Shown here piece by piece: positions 36,517-46,218 of a stretch of 64,000 bases of DNA. Every line of letters begins with the position of its first letter. Position 1 is the stretch's first letter. The stretch is from Limnohabitans curvus (GTDB lineage Bacteria; Pseudomonadota; Gammaproteobacteria; Burkholderiales; Burkholderiaceae_C): positions 1-64,000 of the forward strand of contig NZ_NESP01000001.1 of NCBI RefSeq assembly GCF_003063475.1, written 5' to 3'. The notes under the pieces were generated by a model. That model had not been told where the DNA came from, searched no databases, and saw nothing but the letters and a program-made list of their open reading frames with translations. Both the position numbers and the translations under genes were made by a program.

Positions 36517-37800
36517 TTAAGGCAAGACTTTGCTGAACGGGCCCCAATTGGGCTCACGCAAATCGCCACCTTGGCCAGACAAACGGGCTTTGATGCGGCC
36601 ATCTAAGGTGGTGGTCATCAAGGCTTCGCGACCATCTTGGTGGGTCGCATACACAATCAAGCGGCTGTTGGGCGCGAAACTGGGGCGTTCGTCACGGTTG
36701 GTGTCGGTGATGGCGGCCACGTTGCCGCTGGCAATGTCCATCACATGTAGCTTGAAGGCACCGCCGATGCGCGAGATGTAGGTGAGCCAACGACCATCGG
36801 GACTGATGGCAGGTGAAATGTTGTAGGTGCCGTTGAACGTCACGCGGTTGGCTGGGCCACCCGACGCGGGCATGCGGTAAATCTGGGGCGCACCGCCACG
36901 GTCGCTCACAAAATAGATGGCCGAGCCATCGGGCGAGAACACGGGCTCGGTGTCAATACCAGCCGATTGCGTCAGACGGCGGGGTTCGCCGCCCTGGGCA
37001 TCAATCAAAAACAACTGCGAGCCACCGTCGCGGCTCAAGGTCACAGCCAAGCTGCGGCCATCGGGCGACCAGCTGGGCGCGCTGTTGGAGCCACGGAAGT
37101 TGGCCACCACGCGGCGCTTGCCGGTCGACACGTCGTGCACATACACCACGGGCTTGCGGGATTCAAACGACACATAAGCCAATTGACCACCCGAAGGCGA
37201 CCAGCTGGGCGAAATGATGGGTTCGGGGCTGGCCAAAGCTGATTGGGCGTTTTCGCCGTCCGAGTCTGCCACCCACAGGTTGAAACGCGTGCCTGATTTG
37301 GTCACGTAAGCGATGCGTGTGGAAAACACACCTTTGTCGCCGGTGAGTTTTTCGTACACAAAGTCAGCAATGCGGTGGGAGGCCAAGCGCAAATCGCCGG
37401 TCACCACGGTGTAGCTCATGGCGCCCAGGTCTTGGCCGCGCACGGTGTCCCACAAACGCACACGCACATCAAAGCGACCATCGGCCATGCGGCTGATGCT
37501 GCCTGTCAACAGCGCGTCTGCGCCCTTTTGGCGCATGGCGCTGATGTCGGGACGTTGGGTTTCGTCGGTCACCACGCCAGCGCTGACGCCGCGGAACTGG
37601 CCGCTGCGCTCAAGGTCGGCCTGCACGATGGCCGAAATCTTTTGGGGCGATGCTTCTTCACCGCGCAAAGGGGCAAAGGCAATCGGCACTTGGGTCAAGC
37701 CCACGCCCGACACTTCCACACGGAACTGCGCCCACGTTGGCAAGGCCAACAAGCCGGCGGTCAAAAGCCCAAGTGCGAAGCGAAAAAGGTGACGTGTCAT
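36517..37800 (-). CDS. tolB: Tol-Pal system periplasmic protein TolB
   Basis: A 427-residue periplasmic protein: signal peptide [19 protein letters not shown] to TWAQ, an N-terminal alpha/beta domain (about 25-155) and a six-bladed propeller with repeated [33 protein letters not shown] and [13 protein letters not shown] strands. It binds Pal and mediates its release from peptidoglycan. ATG 37800 is chosen over an in-frame TTG at 37827 because it opens the signal peptide. It is the first gene of the block; tolQ, tolR and tolA are not adjacent. Confidence 0.95.
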   Translation of the reverse strand: MTRHLFRFALGLLTAGLLALPTWAQFRVEVSGVGLTQVPIAFAPLRGEEASPQKISAIVQADLERSGQFRGVSAGVVTDETQRPDISAMRQKGADALLTGSISRMADGRFDVRVRLWDTVRGQDLGAMSYTVVTGDLRLASHRIADFVYEKLTGDKGVFSTRIAYVTKSGTRFNLWVADSDGENAQSALASPEPIISPSWSPSGGQLAYVSFESRKPVVYVHDVSTGKRRVVANFRGSNSAPSWSPDGRSLAVTLSRDGGSQLFLIDAQGGEPRRLTQSAGIDTEPVFSPDGSAIYFVSDRGGAPQIYRMPASGGPANRVTFNGTYNISPAISPDGRWLTYISRIGGAFKLHVMDIASGNVAAITDTNRDERPSFAPNSRLIVYATHQDGREALMTTTLDGRIKARLSGQGGDLREPNWGPFSKVLP

Positions 37801-37893
37801 AGTGAGAGGGGTAGCCAAACGAATCAACTGATTTTAGTGGCGAACGAGTGGCGATAATGCCTTGTATTGCGTTTCTTGCCACTCTAAGAATTT

Positions 37894-39690
37894 ATGACCA
37901 CCACCGCCCCATCAACCCCGTCTGACTCCTTGTACCAAAGGCTCAAACGCGTGGCCCCGTGGTTTGCAGGTCATCCTGGCGCGCTGGTGTTGGGCATTGT
38001 GGGCATTTTTGTAGGCGCCGCCACCGAGCCCGCCATTCCGGCCATGATGAAACCCCTGCTGGACAGCGGTTTTGACCGTGGCACCTTAGAGCTGTGGAAG
38101 ATTCCCCTCGTTTTGCTGTTGTTGTTTGGTGTGCGCGGCTTTGCGGGTTTTATTGCGGCCTATTGCCTGGCCCGTGTGACCAACTATTCGATGGAAAAGT
38201 TGCGCCAACGCTTGTTTGAGAAGCTTTTGCGCGCCGATTCCAAGCTGTTTGCCACCCAGCACACCAGCGGCTTGACCAACACCATGGTTTATGAGGTGAA
38301 CAACGGCGCTTCGCTGCTGGTGACCACCATGCTGGCATTTGCCAAAGATTTGGTCACCCTGCTCGCCTTGCTCGGCTACTTGTTGGTGCTCAATTGGAAG
38401 CTCACCCTGATTGTGTTTGCCATCTTTCCCCCCATTGCTTGGGTGGTGAAAAACCTGTCGCGCCGCCTCGACAACGTGACCCGCGCCAGCCAAGACGCCA
38501 CTGACGAGCTGGCTTATGTGGTGGAAGAAAACGTGCTGGCCTACCGCATGGTGCGCTTGCACAACGCACAAAGCAGCCAAACCCACAAGTTCGGCACCTC
38601 CAACCAAAAACTGCGCCAACTGGCTTTGAAAGCCGTTGTCGCCAACTCGGTGATGACCCCGCTCATCCAAATGTTTGCCGCCTTGGCGCTGTCCGCCGTC
38701 ATCATGGTGGCGCTGTACCAAAGCACGGGCGATGGCGCAACCCAAGGCGTGACCGTGGGCAGTTTTGCCGCCTTCATCACCGGCATGTTGATGCTGATTT
38801 CGCCCATCAAACACCTGTCTGAAGTGGCGGGCACGCTCACACGCGGCGTCACCTCATTGGAGCGCGGCTTGAACTTGCTAGAACTCGCCCCTGACGAAAC
38901 CCAAGGCACACACACCAGCGACCACGCCCAAGGCGAAATTTGCTTTGACCACGTCACGTTGCAATACCCGTCTGCCACCGCACCTGCCCTCAACAGCGTG
39001 AGCCTGACCATCCACCCCGGCCAAACTGTGGCCTTGGTCGGTCCATCCGGCTCTGGCAAAACCACCTTGGCCAACCTGTTGCCGCGCTTCCTTGACCCCA
39101 CCACGGGCCAAGTGCGCTTAGACGGTGTGCCGCTCAAAGACTGGTCGCTGGCCAGCTTGCGCGGCCAAGTGGCCTATGTGAGCCAAGACGTGGTCATGTT
39201 CAACGACACCGTGGCCCAAAACATCGCCTTGGGCGAAACCGTGGACACCGCCCGTGTGTGGAGCGCCCTAGAAGCCGCCAACCTCGGTGACTTTGTGCGC
39301 AGTCTGCCGAGCCAAGAAAACACGCTGGTCGGCCACAACGCCACCCAGCTCTCAGGCGGCCAGCGTCAGCGCTTGGCCATCGCCCGCGCCATCTACAAAG
39401 ACGCGCCCATCCTGATCTTGGACGAAGCCACATCGGCTTTGGACACCACCTCTGAGCAAGCCGTCAAAGACGCGCTGAATGTGCTCATGCAAGGCCGCAC
39501 CTCGTTGGTCATTGCCCACCGCCTGTCCACCATCGAGCATGCCGACCTGATCGTGGTCATGCAAGCGGGCAGCATTGTGGAGACCGGCAAGCACAGCCAA
39601 CTCATGGCCCAAGGCGGCGCGTATGCCGCGCTGTACCACGTGGCTGCGCAAAGCACTGACAACCATTTCTCTGACTCACAAAGCATCTGA
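37894..39690 (+). CDS. msbA: Lipid A export ABC transporter MsbA-type
   Basis: A 598-residue half-transporter that flips lipid A-core across the inner membrane. The N-terminal membrane domain (about 20-310) has six helices; the nucleotide-binding domain (about 345-585) has Walker A GPSGSGKT, signature LSGGQ, Walker B ILILDEATSALD and the switch histidine in IAHRLST. Length is typical. It diverges from tolB across 93 bp that should hold both promoters, and is followed after 7 bp by a glycosyltransferase gene, consistent with lipopolysaccharide export and modification. Confidence 0.9.
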   Translation: MTTTAPSTPSDSLYQRLKRVAPWFAGHPGALVLGIVGIFVGAATEPAIPAMMKPLLDSGFDRGTLELWKIPLVLLLLFGVRGFAGFIAAYCLARVTNYSMEKLRQRLFEKLLRADSKLFATQHTSGLTNTMVYEVNNGASLLVTTMLAFAKDLVTLLALLGYLLVLNWKLTLIVFAIFPPIAWVVKNLSRRLDNVTRASQDATDELAYVVEENVLAYRMVRLHNAQSSQTHKFGTSNQKLRQLALKAVVANSVMTPLIQMFAALALSAVIMVALYQSTGDGATQGVTVGSFAAFITGMLMLISPIKHLSEVAGTLTRGVTSLERGLNLLELAPDETQGTHTSDHAQGEICFDHVTLQYPSATAPALNSVSLTIHPGQTVALVGPSGSGKTTLANLLPRFLDPTTGQVRLDGVPLKDWSLASLRGQVAYVSQDVVMFNDTVAQNIALGETVDTARVWSALEAANLGDFVRSLPSQENTLVGHNATQLSGGQRQRLAIARAIYKDAPILILDEATSALDTTSEQAVKDALNVLMQGRTSLVIAHRLSTIEHADLIVVMQAGSIVETGKHSQLMAQGGAYAALYHVAAQSTDNHFSDSQSI

Positions 39691-39697
39691 GCACCCT

Positions 39698-40570
39698 ATG
39701 AGCCAAGCATCCATCAGCGGTTTCACCTTCATTCGCAACGGCGTGGAGCTGGGCTTCCCGTTTGAAGCCTCCATTCGCTCGCTCCTGCCTTTGGTCGACG
39801 AGTTTGTGGTGGTGGTCGGCAAAAGCAACGACGACACCTTGGCGCGTATTCACGCCATCGGCTCACCCAAAATTCGCGTGATTGAAACCATCTGGAACGA
39901 ACGCATGGCCGACCGCGGCTTTGTGTACGCCCAGCAAAAAATGATCGCGCAATTCGCCTGCACGGGCGACTGGGCGTTTTACCTGGAGGGCGACGAGGTG
40001 GTGCACGAGGCCGAACTGGCCAACATCCGCGCCAGCGTGGACCAGCACCACCACAACCCCGCGGTGGAAGCCCTGGTGTTTGACTACTTCCACTTCTACG
40101 GCACGCCCGACTTCGTGGCCAATAGCCCCGCCTGGTACCGCCGCGAGTGCCGCCTGATTCGCAACACCATCCGCTCGTATGCGCCAGATGGCCAATATTG
40201 GCTCATCACGGCCGACCACAAAAAAGGCCGCAACCCGCAGGCCGCCTTGGCCAATGCGCATATCTACCACTACGGCTGGGTGCGCAGCAACGAAGCGATG
40301 CAAAAGAAGCTGGACCAAGTGAGCAAGTTTTGGTCGCACGGCGCACCCACCATTCGCTACAGCCAGTTTGACGCGCAGGTGTTGCAGCCGTTCACGGGCA
40401 CGCACCCTGAGTTGGTGAAGCCTTGGTTGGAAAGCTCGGCAGAAAAGAGCTTCACGATTGACCCCGATTACAAGCTGACCAAGCGTGAGAAGCGTCACCG
40501 TTGGTTGATGAAGCTTGAGAAGGCGTTTGGGCTGGACTTCAGCCGCAAGCACTTCAAGCTCGTGGCTTAA
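39698..40570 (+). CDS. Glycosyltransferase, family 2-like
   Basis: A 290-residue cytoplasmic protein with the GT-A start ISGFTFIRNGVELGFPFEASIRSLLPLVDE, a nucleotide-sugar region (VVGKSNDDT) and an acidic motif YLEGDEVVHE where GT2 enzymes have the metal-binding DxD. The C-terminus is basic (KREKRHRWLMKLEKAF). Placed 7 bp after msbA it probably acts on lipopolysaccharide or another surface glycan; the sugar is unknown. Its TAA overlaps the rng stop codon on the other strand, leaving no intergenic space. Confidence 0.8.
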   Translation: MSQASISGFTFIRNGVELGFPFEASIRSLLPLVDEFVVVVGKSNDDTLARIHAIGSPKIRVIETIWNERMADRGFVYAQQKMIAQFACTGDWAFYLEGDEVVHEAELANIRASVDQHHHNPAVEALVFDYFHFYGTPDFVANSPAWYRRECRLIRNTIRSYAPDGQYWLITADHKKGRNPQAALANAHIYHYGWVRSNEAMQKKLDQVSKFWSHGAPTIRYSQFDAQVLQPFTGTHPELVKPWLESSAEKSFTIDPDYKLTKREKRHRWLMKLEKAFGLDFSRKHFKLVA

Positions 40571-42057
40571 AGCAACACAATGTCGTACTGCTCCTGCGAC
40601 ATAGAGCCTTCCGCCTGCAACGAAATAGGCTTGCCAATGAAGTCGCTCAAGCCAGCCAAGTGCTGGCTTTCTTCATCGAGCAACACATCAATCACATCGG
40701 GCGAGGCAATCACGCGGAACTCGCGCGGGTTGAACTGACGGGCCTCGCGCAAAATTTCGCGCAAGATGTCATACGTCACCGTGCGTGCGGTTTTCACGCT
40801 GCCTTTGCCGTCACACACGGGGCATGGCTCACACAGCATGTGGGCCAGCGATTCGCGGGTGCGCTTGCGGGTCATCTCCACCAAACCCAAGGCCGAATAG
40901 CCGCTCACCATCGTCTTCACGCGGTCGCGGGCCAGTTGTTTGCGGAACTCGGCCAAGACGGCCTCGCGGTGGTCCTCACGCGTCATGTCGATGAAGTCGG
41001 CAATCACGATGCCACCTAGGTTGCGCAAGCGCAGTTGGCGCGCAATCGCGCCCGCCGCTTCTAGGTTGGTTTTGAAAATGGTTTCGTCGAAGTTGCGCGC
41101 GCCCACAAAGCCGCCCGTATTCACGTCCACCGTGGTCAAGGCCTCGGTTTGGTCCACGATGAGGTAGCCGCCAGACTTCAGTTCTACACGCCGGCCTAGG
41201 GCTTTGCCAACTTCTTCGTCGATGTTGAACAAATCGAAAATCGGGCGCTCGCCTTTGTAGAGCTGCAGCTTGTCCACCGCGCTGGGCATGAACTCTTGGC
41301 CAAAGGTTTTGAGTTTTGCAAATTGTTCAGACGAATCAATGCGGATGGTTTGCGTCATCTCGCTCACCAAATCGCGCAGCACGCGTTGCAGCAAGCTCAG
41401 GTCTTGGTGCAAGAGGGATTTGGGTGGCAAGCGGGTGGAGGCTTCTTTGATGCGCGCCCAGGTTTTGCGCAGGTAAGTAATGTCTTCGCCCAGCTCAGCA
41501 TCGCTGGCGTCTTCGCCGTTGGTGCGCAAGATGAAGCCACCGGTTTTACCGTCGGCTGCAGCGGCTTCGGCCAAGCCTTGCAAGCGTTTGCGCAAGGCTT
41601 CGCGTTGTTCAAACGGGATTTTTTGCGACACGCCAATGTGTTGGTCTTGCGGCAAGAACACCAGCAAACGTCCTGCAATGCTGATTTGCGAGGACAAGCG
41701 TGCGCCTTTGGTGCCAATCGGGTCTTTGATGACTTGCACCAACAGGGATTGACCTTCAAACACTTGCTTTTCAATGGGTACCACAGGGGCTGGCTCGCCC
41801 TTGTCGTTATCTGCATGGCGTGCGGCCACGCTGCTCATCAAGTCGGCCACATGCAAAAACGCGGCACGCTCTAAGCCAATGTCGATGAAAGCCGACTGCA
41901 TGCCCGGCAACACACGCGCCACTTTGCCCAAATACACATTGCCCACCAAGCCACGTTCTAGCGTGCGCTCGACGTGCAGCTCTTGCACCGCGCCGGTTTC
42001 CACAATGGCCACACGGGTTTCTTGGGGCGACCAGTTGATGAGAATGTCTTGTTGCAT
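40567..42057 (-). CDS. rng: Ribonuclease G
   Basis: A 496-residue endoribonuclease of the RNase E/G family, used in 16S rRNA 5' maturation and mRNA decay. The S1 domain lies at about 35-120 (VGNVYLGKVARVLPGMQSAF), the catalytic core has DVNTGGFVGARNFDET and IVIADFIDM, and the zinc-link motif is CEPCPVCDGKG. The E-type C-terminal scaffold is absent, so this is RNase G rather than E. ATG 42057 (MQQDILINWSPQETR) is the family start. It is the last gene of the minus-strand run and follows maf by 13 bp. Confidence 0.95.
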   Translation of the reverse strand: MQQDILINWSPQETRVAIVETGAVQELHVERTLERGLVGNVYLGKVARVLPGMQSAFIDIGLERAAFLHVADLMSSVAARHADNDKGEPAPVVPIEKQVFEGQSLLVQVIKDPIGTKGARLSSQISIAGRLLVFLPQDQHIGVSQKIPFEQREALRKRLQGLAEAAAADGKTGGFILRTNGEDASDAELGEDITYLRKTWARIKEASTRLPPKSLLHQDLSLLQRVLRDLVSEMTQTIRIDSSEQFAKLKTFGQEFMPSAVDKLQLYKGERPIFDLFNIDEEVGKALGRRVELKSGGYLIVDQTEALTTVDVNTGGFVGARNFDETIFKTNLEAAGAIARQLRLRNLGGIVIADFIDMTREDHREAVLAEFRKQLARDRVKTMVSGYSALGLVEMTRKRTRESLAHMLCEPCPVCDGKGSVKTARTVTYDILREILREARQFNPREFRVIASPDVIDVLLDEESQHLAGLSDFIGKPISLQAEGSMSQEQYDIVLL

Positions 42058-42070
42058 GTGCAAATCCGGC

Positions 42071-42697
42071 TTAAACCTTGAATCCAAACGCGCGCAACAG
42101 CTGCGCGGTTTCAAACATCGGCAAGCCCATGATGCCAGAGTAGCTGCCTCTGATGTGCTCGATGTACGCCGCCGCCCTGCCCTGCACCGCATAGGCACCG
42201 GCTTTGCCCATGGGCTCGCCGCTGGCGACGTAGGTTTGAATTTGTGCGCGCGTCAAAGGCGCGAAACGCACGTTGGACACACTGAGCGCTTGTTCGGTTT
42301 TGAGCGGTTTGCCCGATTTAGACAACGTGCCCATGGCCACCGAAGTCAACACACGGTGTGTTTGGCCGCTTAAAGCGCCGAGGATTTGTGCGGCATGTTT
42401 GGCGTCATCGGGTTTGCCCAAAATGGTTTTACCCAAAGCCACGGTGGTGTCGCTGCACAGCACAGGCGCAGCAGGCAAGCCACGGTGCTTCATGCGGGCC
42501 AAGGCGGCTTCAAGCTTGAGCAAGGTCACGCGTTGCACATAGGCGCGTGGCGCTTCGTTGGGTAACACTACCTCTAGCGCTTCGGCGTCTTCGCTGTCGT
42601 CAGCCAGCAGCAACTCATAGCGCACGCCCAGTTGTTCTAGCAGTTGGCGGCGACGCGGGCTTTGTGAGGCGAGGTAAACGAATTTGGATTCAGACAT
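42071..42697 (-). CDS. Maf-family nucleotide pyrophosphatase (dTTP/UTP type)
   Basis: A 208-residue house-cleaning phosphatase that hydrolyses nucleoside triphosphates including modified ones. It has the [10 protein letters not shown] start motif (SxSPRR), the conserved CSDTTVALG catalytic stretch and [13 protein letters not shown] near the end, the latter more like the YhdE branch. ATG 42697 gives the family start [15 protein letters not shown]; a longer upstream in-frame extension overlaps rlmH and is not conserved-looking. Confidence 0.9.
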   Translation of the reverse strand: MSESKFVYLASQSPRRRQLLEQLGVRYELLLADDSEDAEALEVVLPNEAPRAYVQRVTLLKLEAALARMKHRGLPAAPVLCSDTTVALGKTILGKPDDAKHAAQILGALSGQTHRVLTSVAMGTLSKSGKPLKTEQALSVSNVRFAPLTRAQIQTYVASGEPMGKAGAYAVQGRAAAYIEHIRGSYSGIMGLPMFETAQLLRAFGFKV

Positions 42698-42714
42698 AGA
42701 TGGCCTTAGAGGGC

Positions 42715-43182
42715 TCACTCGCGGTGATAAGGGTGATTGGCGTTGATAGACCAAGCGCGGTAGAGCTGCTCCACCAACAACACGCGCACCATGGCGTGCG
42801 GCAGGGTCAGGTCTGAAATGCGGATGCGCTCGTGCGCTTGTTTTTTGAACTCGGGGCACAGGCCATCGGGCCCGCCAATGACCAAGGCCACATCGTCGGC
42901 TTCGAGCTGCCAGTGCTTGAGCTTGGCGGCCAAGGCCACGGTGGTCAGGTTGGTGCCTCGCTCATCCAAAGCCACGATGCGACAGCCGCGCGGAATGGCG
43001 GCCTCGATGCGCTCACGCTCGGCGGCGTAAATGGTGTCTAGGGTTTTAGAGCTGCGCGGCTCGGTTTTGACGGCCTTGAGCTCGACCTTCAGCTCAGATG
43101 GAAACCGCTTGGCGTAATCGTCCCAAGCGGTTTGTGCCCAGTCGGGCACACGTTGGCCGACTGCGACGACCCACAGCCTCAT
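42715..43182 (-). CDS. rlmH: 23S rRNA pseudouridine-1915 N3-methyltransferase RlmH
   Basis: A 155-residue SPOUT methyltransferase with the typical length, the SAM-knot motif [30 protein letters not shown] and the terminal NHPYHRE. It methylates pseudouridine 1915 of 23S rRNA on the assembled ribosome. It overlaps the rsfS stop by 4 bases, the usual rsfS-rlmH pairing. Confidence 0.97.
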   Translation of the reverse strand: MRLWVVAVGQRVPDWAQTAWDDYAKRFPSELKVELKAVKTEPRSSKTLDTIYAAERERIEAAIPRGCRIVALDERGTNLTTVALAAKLKHWQLEADDVALVIGGPDGLCPEFKKQAHERIRISDLTLPHAMVRVLLVEQLYRAWSINANHPYHRE

Positions 43183-43988
43183 GCGTTGCGGGCAGTGGTC
43201 TTTTTAGCAGCTGGAGGACGCTTGCCCACTGGCTTACCAGCCGTGGTCGAAGCGCTACGCGCTGCGGCTTTGGCGGTTGACTTGGCACCCTTGAGGCCCA
43301 CCGTCTTCACTGGCAACTTGGCTGGCGCTGCTGTCTTTTTGGCGGCTGTCGTTTTGGCCGGTGCGCTCTTAGCAGACGCTGTTTTAGCAGCCGTCGTTTT
43401 AGCGGGCGCTGCTTTGACTGGGCCGCGTGTGGAGTTGCTGCGTGTTGCAGGCTTGGCTGAGCCCGTGCGCTCATCGGCACCACCGCGTGTGGATGAACTA
43501 CGAGCTGCACCGCGTGCAGCAGGCTTCTTGTCACCGGCCGCAGTTTTCTTAGCTGCGGGCTTTTTGCCAGCCGACTTCTTCGCGGGTGCTTCTTCAGGTT
43601 CAGCCGCTTTGACAGGTTTTGGCGCACCAAACTTCAAGCGCACAGGCTTCTCGCCCCAGATTTCTTCGAGGTTGTAGTAGCTGCGGATAGTGGGCTGCAT
43701 GACGTGCACGACTACAGGACCGCAATCCACGATGATCCACTCGCCGTTGTCTTCGCCTTCGATGCGAGGCTTGCCAAAACCACCTTCGCGCACTTTGTCG
43801 CGCACGCTGGCGGCCAAGGCTTTGGTTTGACGGTTGGATGTACCCGACGCCACGATGACGCGCTCAAACAGCGAGGACAAGTGCTCGGTGTCAAACACCA
43901 CGAGGTCTTGGGCTTTGACGTCCTCCAGCGCATCCACGACGGTGCGTTGCAGTTTTTGGACATCTTTTTTGGCGGAGGTTTCGGTCAT
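43179..43988 (-). CDS. rsfS: Ribosomal silencing factor RsfS with long Lys/Ala-rich C-terminal tail
   Basis: Residues about 8-125 are the RsfS (Iojap) domain, with [39 protein letters not shown] and [33 protein letters not shown]. It binds ribosomal protein L14 and blocks subunit joining when nutrients are scarce. Normal RsfS ends near 105-120 residues. Here about 140 more follow, rich in Lys, Ala, Pro, Thr, Ser and Arg ([16 protein letters not shown]), like a histone H1 tail. The tail is in frame and reaches the rlmH start, so it is not a sequencing artefact at the end. It is probably disordered and could bind RNA. Confidence 0.93.
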   Translation of the reverse strand: MTETSAKKDVQKLQRTVVDALEDVKAQDLVVFDTEHLSSLFERVIVASGTSNRQTKALAASVRDKVREGGFGKPRIEGEDNGEWIIVDCGPVVVHVMQPTIRSYYNLEEIWGEKPVRLKFGAPKPVKAAEPEEAPAKKSAGKKPAAKKTAAGDKKPAARGAARSSSTRGGADERTGSAKPATRSNSTRGPVKAAPAKTTAAKTASAKSAPAKTTAAKKTAAPAKLPVKTVGLKGAKSTAKAAARSASTTAGKPVGKRPPAAKKTTARNA

Positions 43989-43993
43989 CTGTT

Positions 43994-44617
43994 TTATCGG
44001 TAAAGGCTGTGTTTTTCAATGTAGTGCTGCACAGCGGCAGGCAACCACGCGTGCATCTTGGGGTCTGCATGTGTGCCTTGGGCAACGTGCGCACGAATTT
44101 CGGTGGCACTCACATTCAGGCTTGGCATGTCCAAGCGTAGTACGTCGGGGGATACCGCATTGTGCCACTGACTGGCCATGCCGCCCTGCCCGTCTAACGG
44201 CCGCTGAGCCACCACGACGGTGGCAAGGCCCAAAATTTCTTGCCAACGGTGCCAGGTTTTGAAGGCATTCGCTTGGTCTGCGCCAATGAACAGGTACAAA
44301 TCGGCTTCGGGTTGCTCGACTTTCAGCTCCTGCAGCGTATCAAAGGTGTAGCTTGCGCCTTGACGGTCGATCTCACGCGGGTCCACCACGGCTTGCGGCA
44401 CCTCGGCAAAGGCCAAACGTGTCATGGCCAGACGATGCGGCGACGCCGTGAGCGTGCGGGTTTTGTGCCACGCATCGCCCGTGGGGATGATGCGCAACTC
44501 GTTCAAATGAAACTGCGCAATCGCGTGCTTGGCCAGCGCAAGGTGCGCGATGTGCGGCGGGTCAAACGAACCACCAAAAATGCCTAGGCGCTTAGGGTGT
44601 TGCGTCACTTCAGCCAA
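43994..44617 (-). CDS. nadD: Nicotinate-nucleotide adenylyltransferase NadD
   Basis: A 207-residue enzyme making deamido-NAD from nicotinate mononucleotide and ATP. It has the nucleotidyltransferase motif [18 protein letters not shown], the [18 protein letters not shown] block and the VSATEIR motif (ISSTxIR type). It overlaps hemF by 13 bases upstream and ends 5 bp before rsfS, the usual nadD-rsfS-rlmH order. Confidence 0.96.
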   Translation of the reverse strand: MAEVTQHPKRLGIFGGSFDPPHIAHLALAKHAIAQFHLNELRIIPTGDAWHKTRTLTASPHRLAMTRLAFAEVPQAVVDPREIDRQGASYTFDTLQELKVEQPEADLYLFIGADQANAFKTWHRWQEILGLATVVVAQRPLDGQGGMASQWHNAVSPDVLRLDMPSLNVSATEIRAHVAQGTHADPKMHAWLPAAVQHYIEKHSLYR

Positions 44618-45540
44618 TCACGCGGCACTAAAAAGTCATGCAGCAAGGCATGTTCTGGCGTGCCCGCTTCGGGCTGGTGCTGGTACGACCAGCTCACCAA
44701 CGGCGGCATGGACAACAAAATAGATTCGGTGCGCCCACCCGACTGCAAGCCAAAGTGCGTGCCACGGTCCCACACGAGGTTGAACTCGACATAGCGGCCA
44801 CGGCGGTACAACTGGTGGTTGCGCTCGCGCTCGCCATACGGCGTGTTCACACGGCGGTCCACGATGGGCAAATACGATTCCAAGAAAGCATCACCCACGC
44901 TCTTGAGCATGTCAAAACTACGCTCAAAGCCCAGCTCAGCGAAGTCGTCAAAGAAGATGCCGCCGATGCCGCGCTGCTCGTTGCGGTGCTTGTTGCAGAA
45001 GTAGTCGTCGCACCAGGTTTTAAAGCGTGGGTACAAGTCGTCACCAAACGGTTGCAGCGCATCGTGACACACCTGATGGAAATGTTTGGCGTCTTCGGCA
45101 TAGCCGTAATAAGGCGTGAGGTCCATGCCGCCACCAAACCAAGCCACGGTTTTGCCGTTGGCGGGGGTGGCTGCAATCATGCGCACGTTCATGTGCACGG
45201 TGGGCACATAGGGATTGCGGGGGTGAAACACCAAGGACACACCCATGGCTTCAAACGGTGCACCTGCCAGCTCTGGGCGGTGCTGTGTGGCTGAGGGCGG
45301 CAGCTTGGGGCCGCGCACATGCGAAAAGCCGCAGCCTGCACGCTCAAACACGGAGCCGTTTTCTAAGATTTGTGTGATGCCGTTGCCCTGCAACTGCTCG
45401 CCCGGGCCCTTTTCCCACTTGTCCACCAAGAACTTGGCTTGGCCGTCTTTGGCTTCAATCGCGCTGGTGATGCGGCTTTGCAGGCCAATGAGGTAGTCGC
45501 GCGCGGCGGCTACAACGTGTTCGTGGGTTTGGGTGGTCAT
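44605..45540 (-). CDS. hemF: Oxygen-dependent coproporphyrinogen-III oxidase
   Basis: A 311-residue haem-biosynthesis enzyme converting coproporphyrinogen III to protoporphyrinogen IX with O2. Characteristic stretches include [13 protein letters not shown] [12 protein letters not shown], the NVRMIAATP and [14 protein letters not shown] signatures, [19 protein letters not shown] and [26 protein letters not shown]. Length is standard. It starts 7 bp after the acyltransferase gene. Use of the O2-dependent form fits an aerobic lifestyle. Confidence 0.97.
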   Translation of the reverse strand: MTTQTHEHVVAAARDYLIGLQSRITSAIEAKDGQAKFLVDKWEKGPGEQLQGNGITQILENGSVFERAGCGFSHVRGPKLPPSATQHRPELAGAPFEAMGVSLVFHPRNPYVPTVHMNVRMIAATPANGKTVAWFGGGMDLTPYYGYAEDAKHFHQVCHDALQPFGDDLYPRFKTWCDDYFCNKHRNEQRGIGGIFFDDFAELGFERSFDMLKSVGDAFLESYLPIVDRRVNTPYGERERNHQLYRRGRYVEFNLVWDRGTHFGLQSGGRTESILLSMPPLVSWSYQHQPEAGTPEHALLHDFLVPRDWLK

Positions 45541-45547
45541 CGTGTGC

Positions 45548-46207
45548 TTAATTCAAAGAGGTTGCGTTTGGTGCTTGGGCCGCTGGCGAGGTGCGCGGCG
45601 GCAACGGACGAATAGGCGCAGCTTGGTTGACATGAAAGCCCTGGACGCCTTCATACACCTTGGCCATTTGGGCGTAGTCGGCTTGTACGTCGCCCGTCAA
45701 ACGCATGAAGTCGGTCACTTTGGCCAGTTTCTTGCCGTAATCAATGTGCAGCATGCACAAAGGCACATCTGCCCCCAAAGCCAGTTGGTAAAAGCCACTG
45801 CGCCAGCCATCGGTGAGCTTGCGGGTGCCTTCGGGCGACAAACCAATCCAGAGTATTTCGTCGTTTTGCTTGTGTCGCTTTAGAGAATCCACCATTTCGC
45901 CCACCACGCCTTTGGGAGACGAGCGGTCAATCGGCACAGCACCAATGAAACGAATCCAGCGACCAAATAACGGAATGCGAAACAAACTCTCTTTGGCAAA
46001 AAACTGCACGGGCAAGCCCACCGCCCACTTAACCGGCATCATGGTGATGAAGTCCCAGTTGCTGGTGTGGGGGTAGCCGATCAGCACGCCTTGTTTGGCG
46101 GGCAGTCCGTCAAACTCGATCTTCCAACCCATCAGCTTGACCAACCATGCGGCCCACGCTTGGGGCTTGCATTGAATCGGAATGGACGGAGAAAACTCTG
46201 CGCTCAT
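45548..46207 (-). CDS. 1-acyl-glycerol-3-phosphate acyltransferase-like protein (PlsC family)
   Basis: A 219-residue protein with the acyltransferase motif H(X4)D in [10 protein letters not shown] and the glycerol-phosphate-binding motif [13 protein letters not shown] (EGTR). One hydrophobic segment near 15-30 could hold it at the inner membrane. It is shorter than most PlsC (about 240-250). The exact acyl acceptor is unknown; a phospholipid or ornithine-lipid role is possible. It sits between purD (11 bp) and hemF (7 bp). Confidence 0.85.
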   Translation of the reverse strand: MSAEFSPSIPIQCKPQAWAAWLVKLMGWKIEFDGLPAKQGVLIGYPHTSNWDFITMMPVKWAVGLPVQFFAKESLFRIPLFGRWIRFIGAVPIDRSSPKGVVGEMVDSLKRHKQNDEILWIGLSPEGTRKLTDGWRSGFYQLALGADVPLCMLHIDYGKKLAKVTDFMRLTGDVQADYAQMAKVYEGVQGFHVNQAAPIRPLPPRTSPAAQAPNATSLN

Positions 46208-46218
46208 TTCAGCAATGC

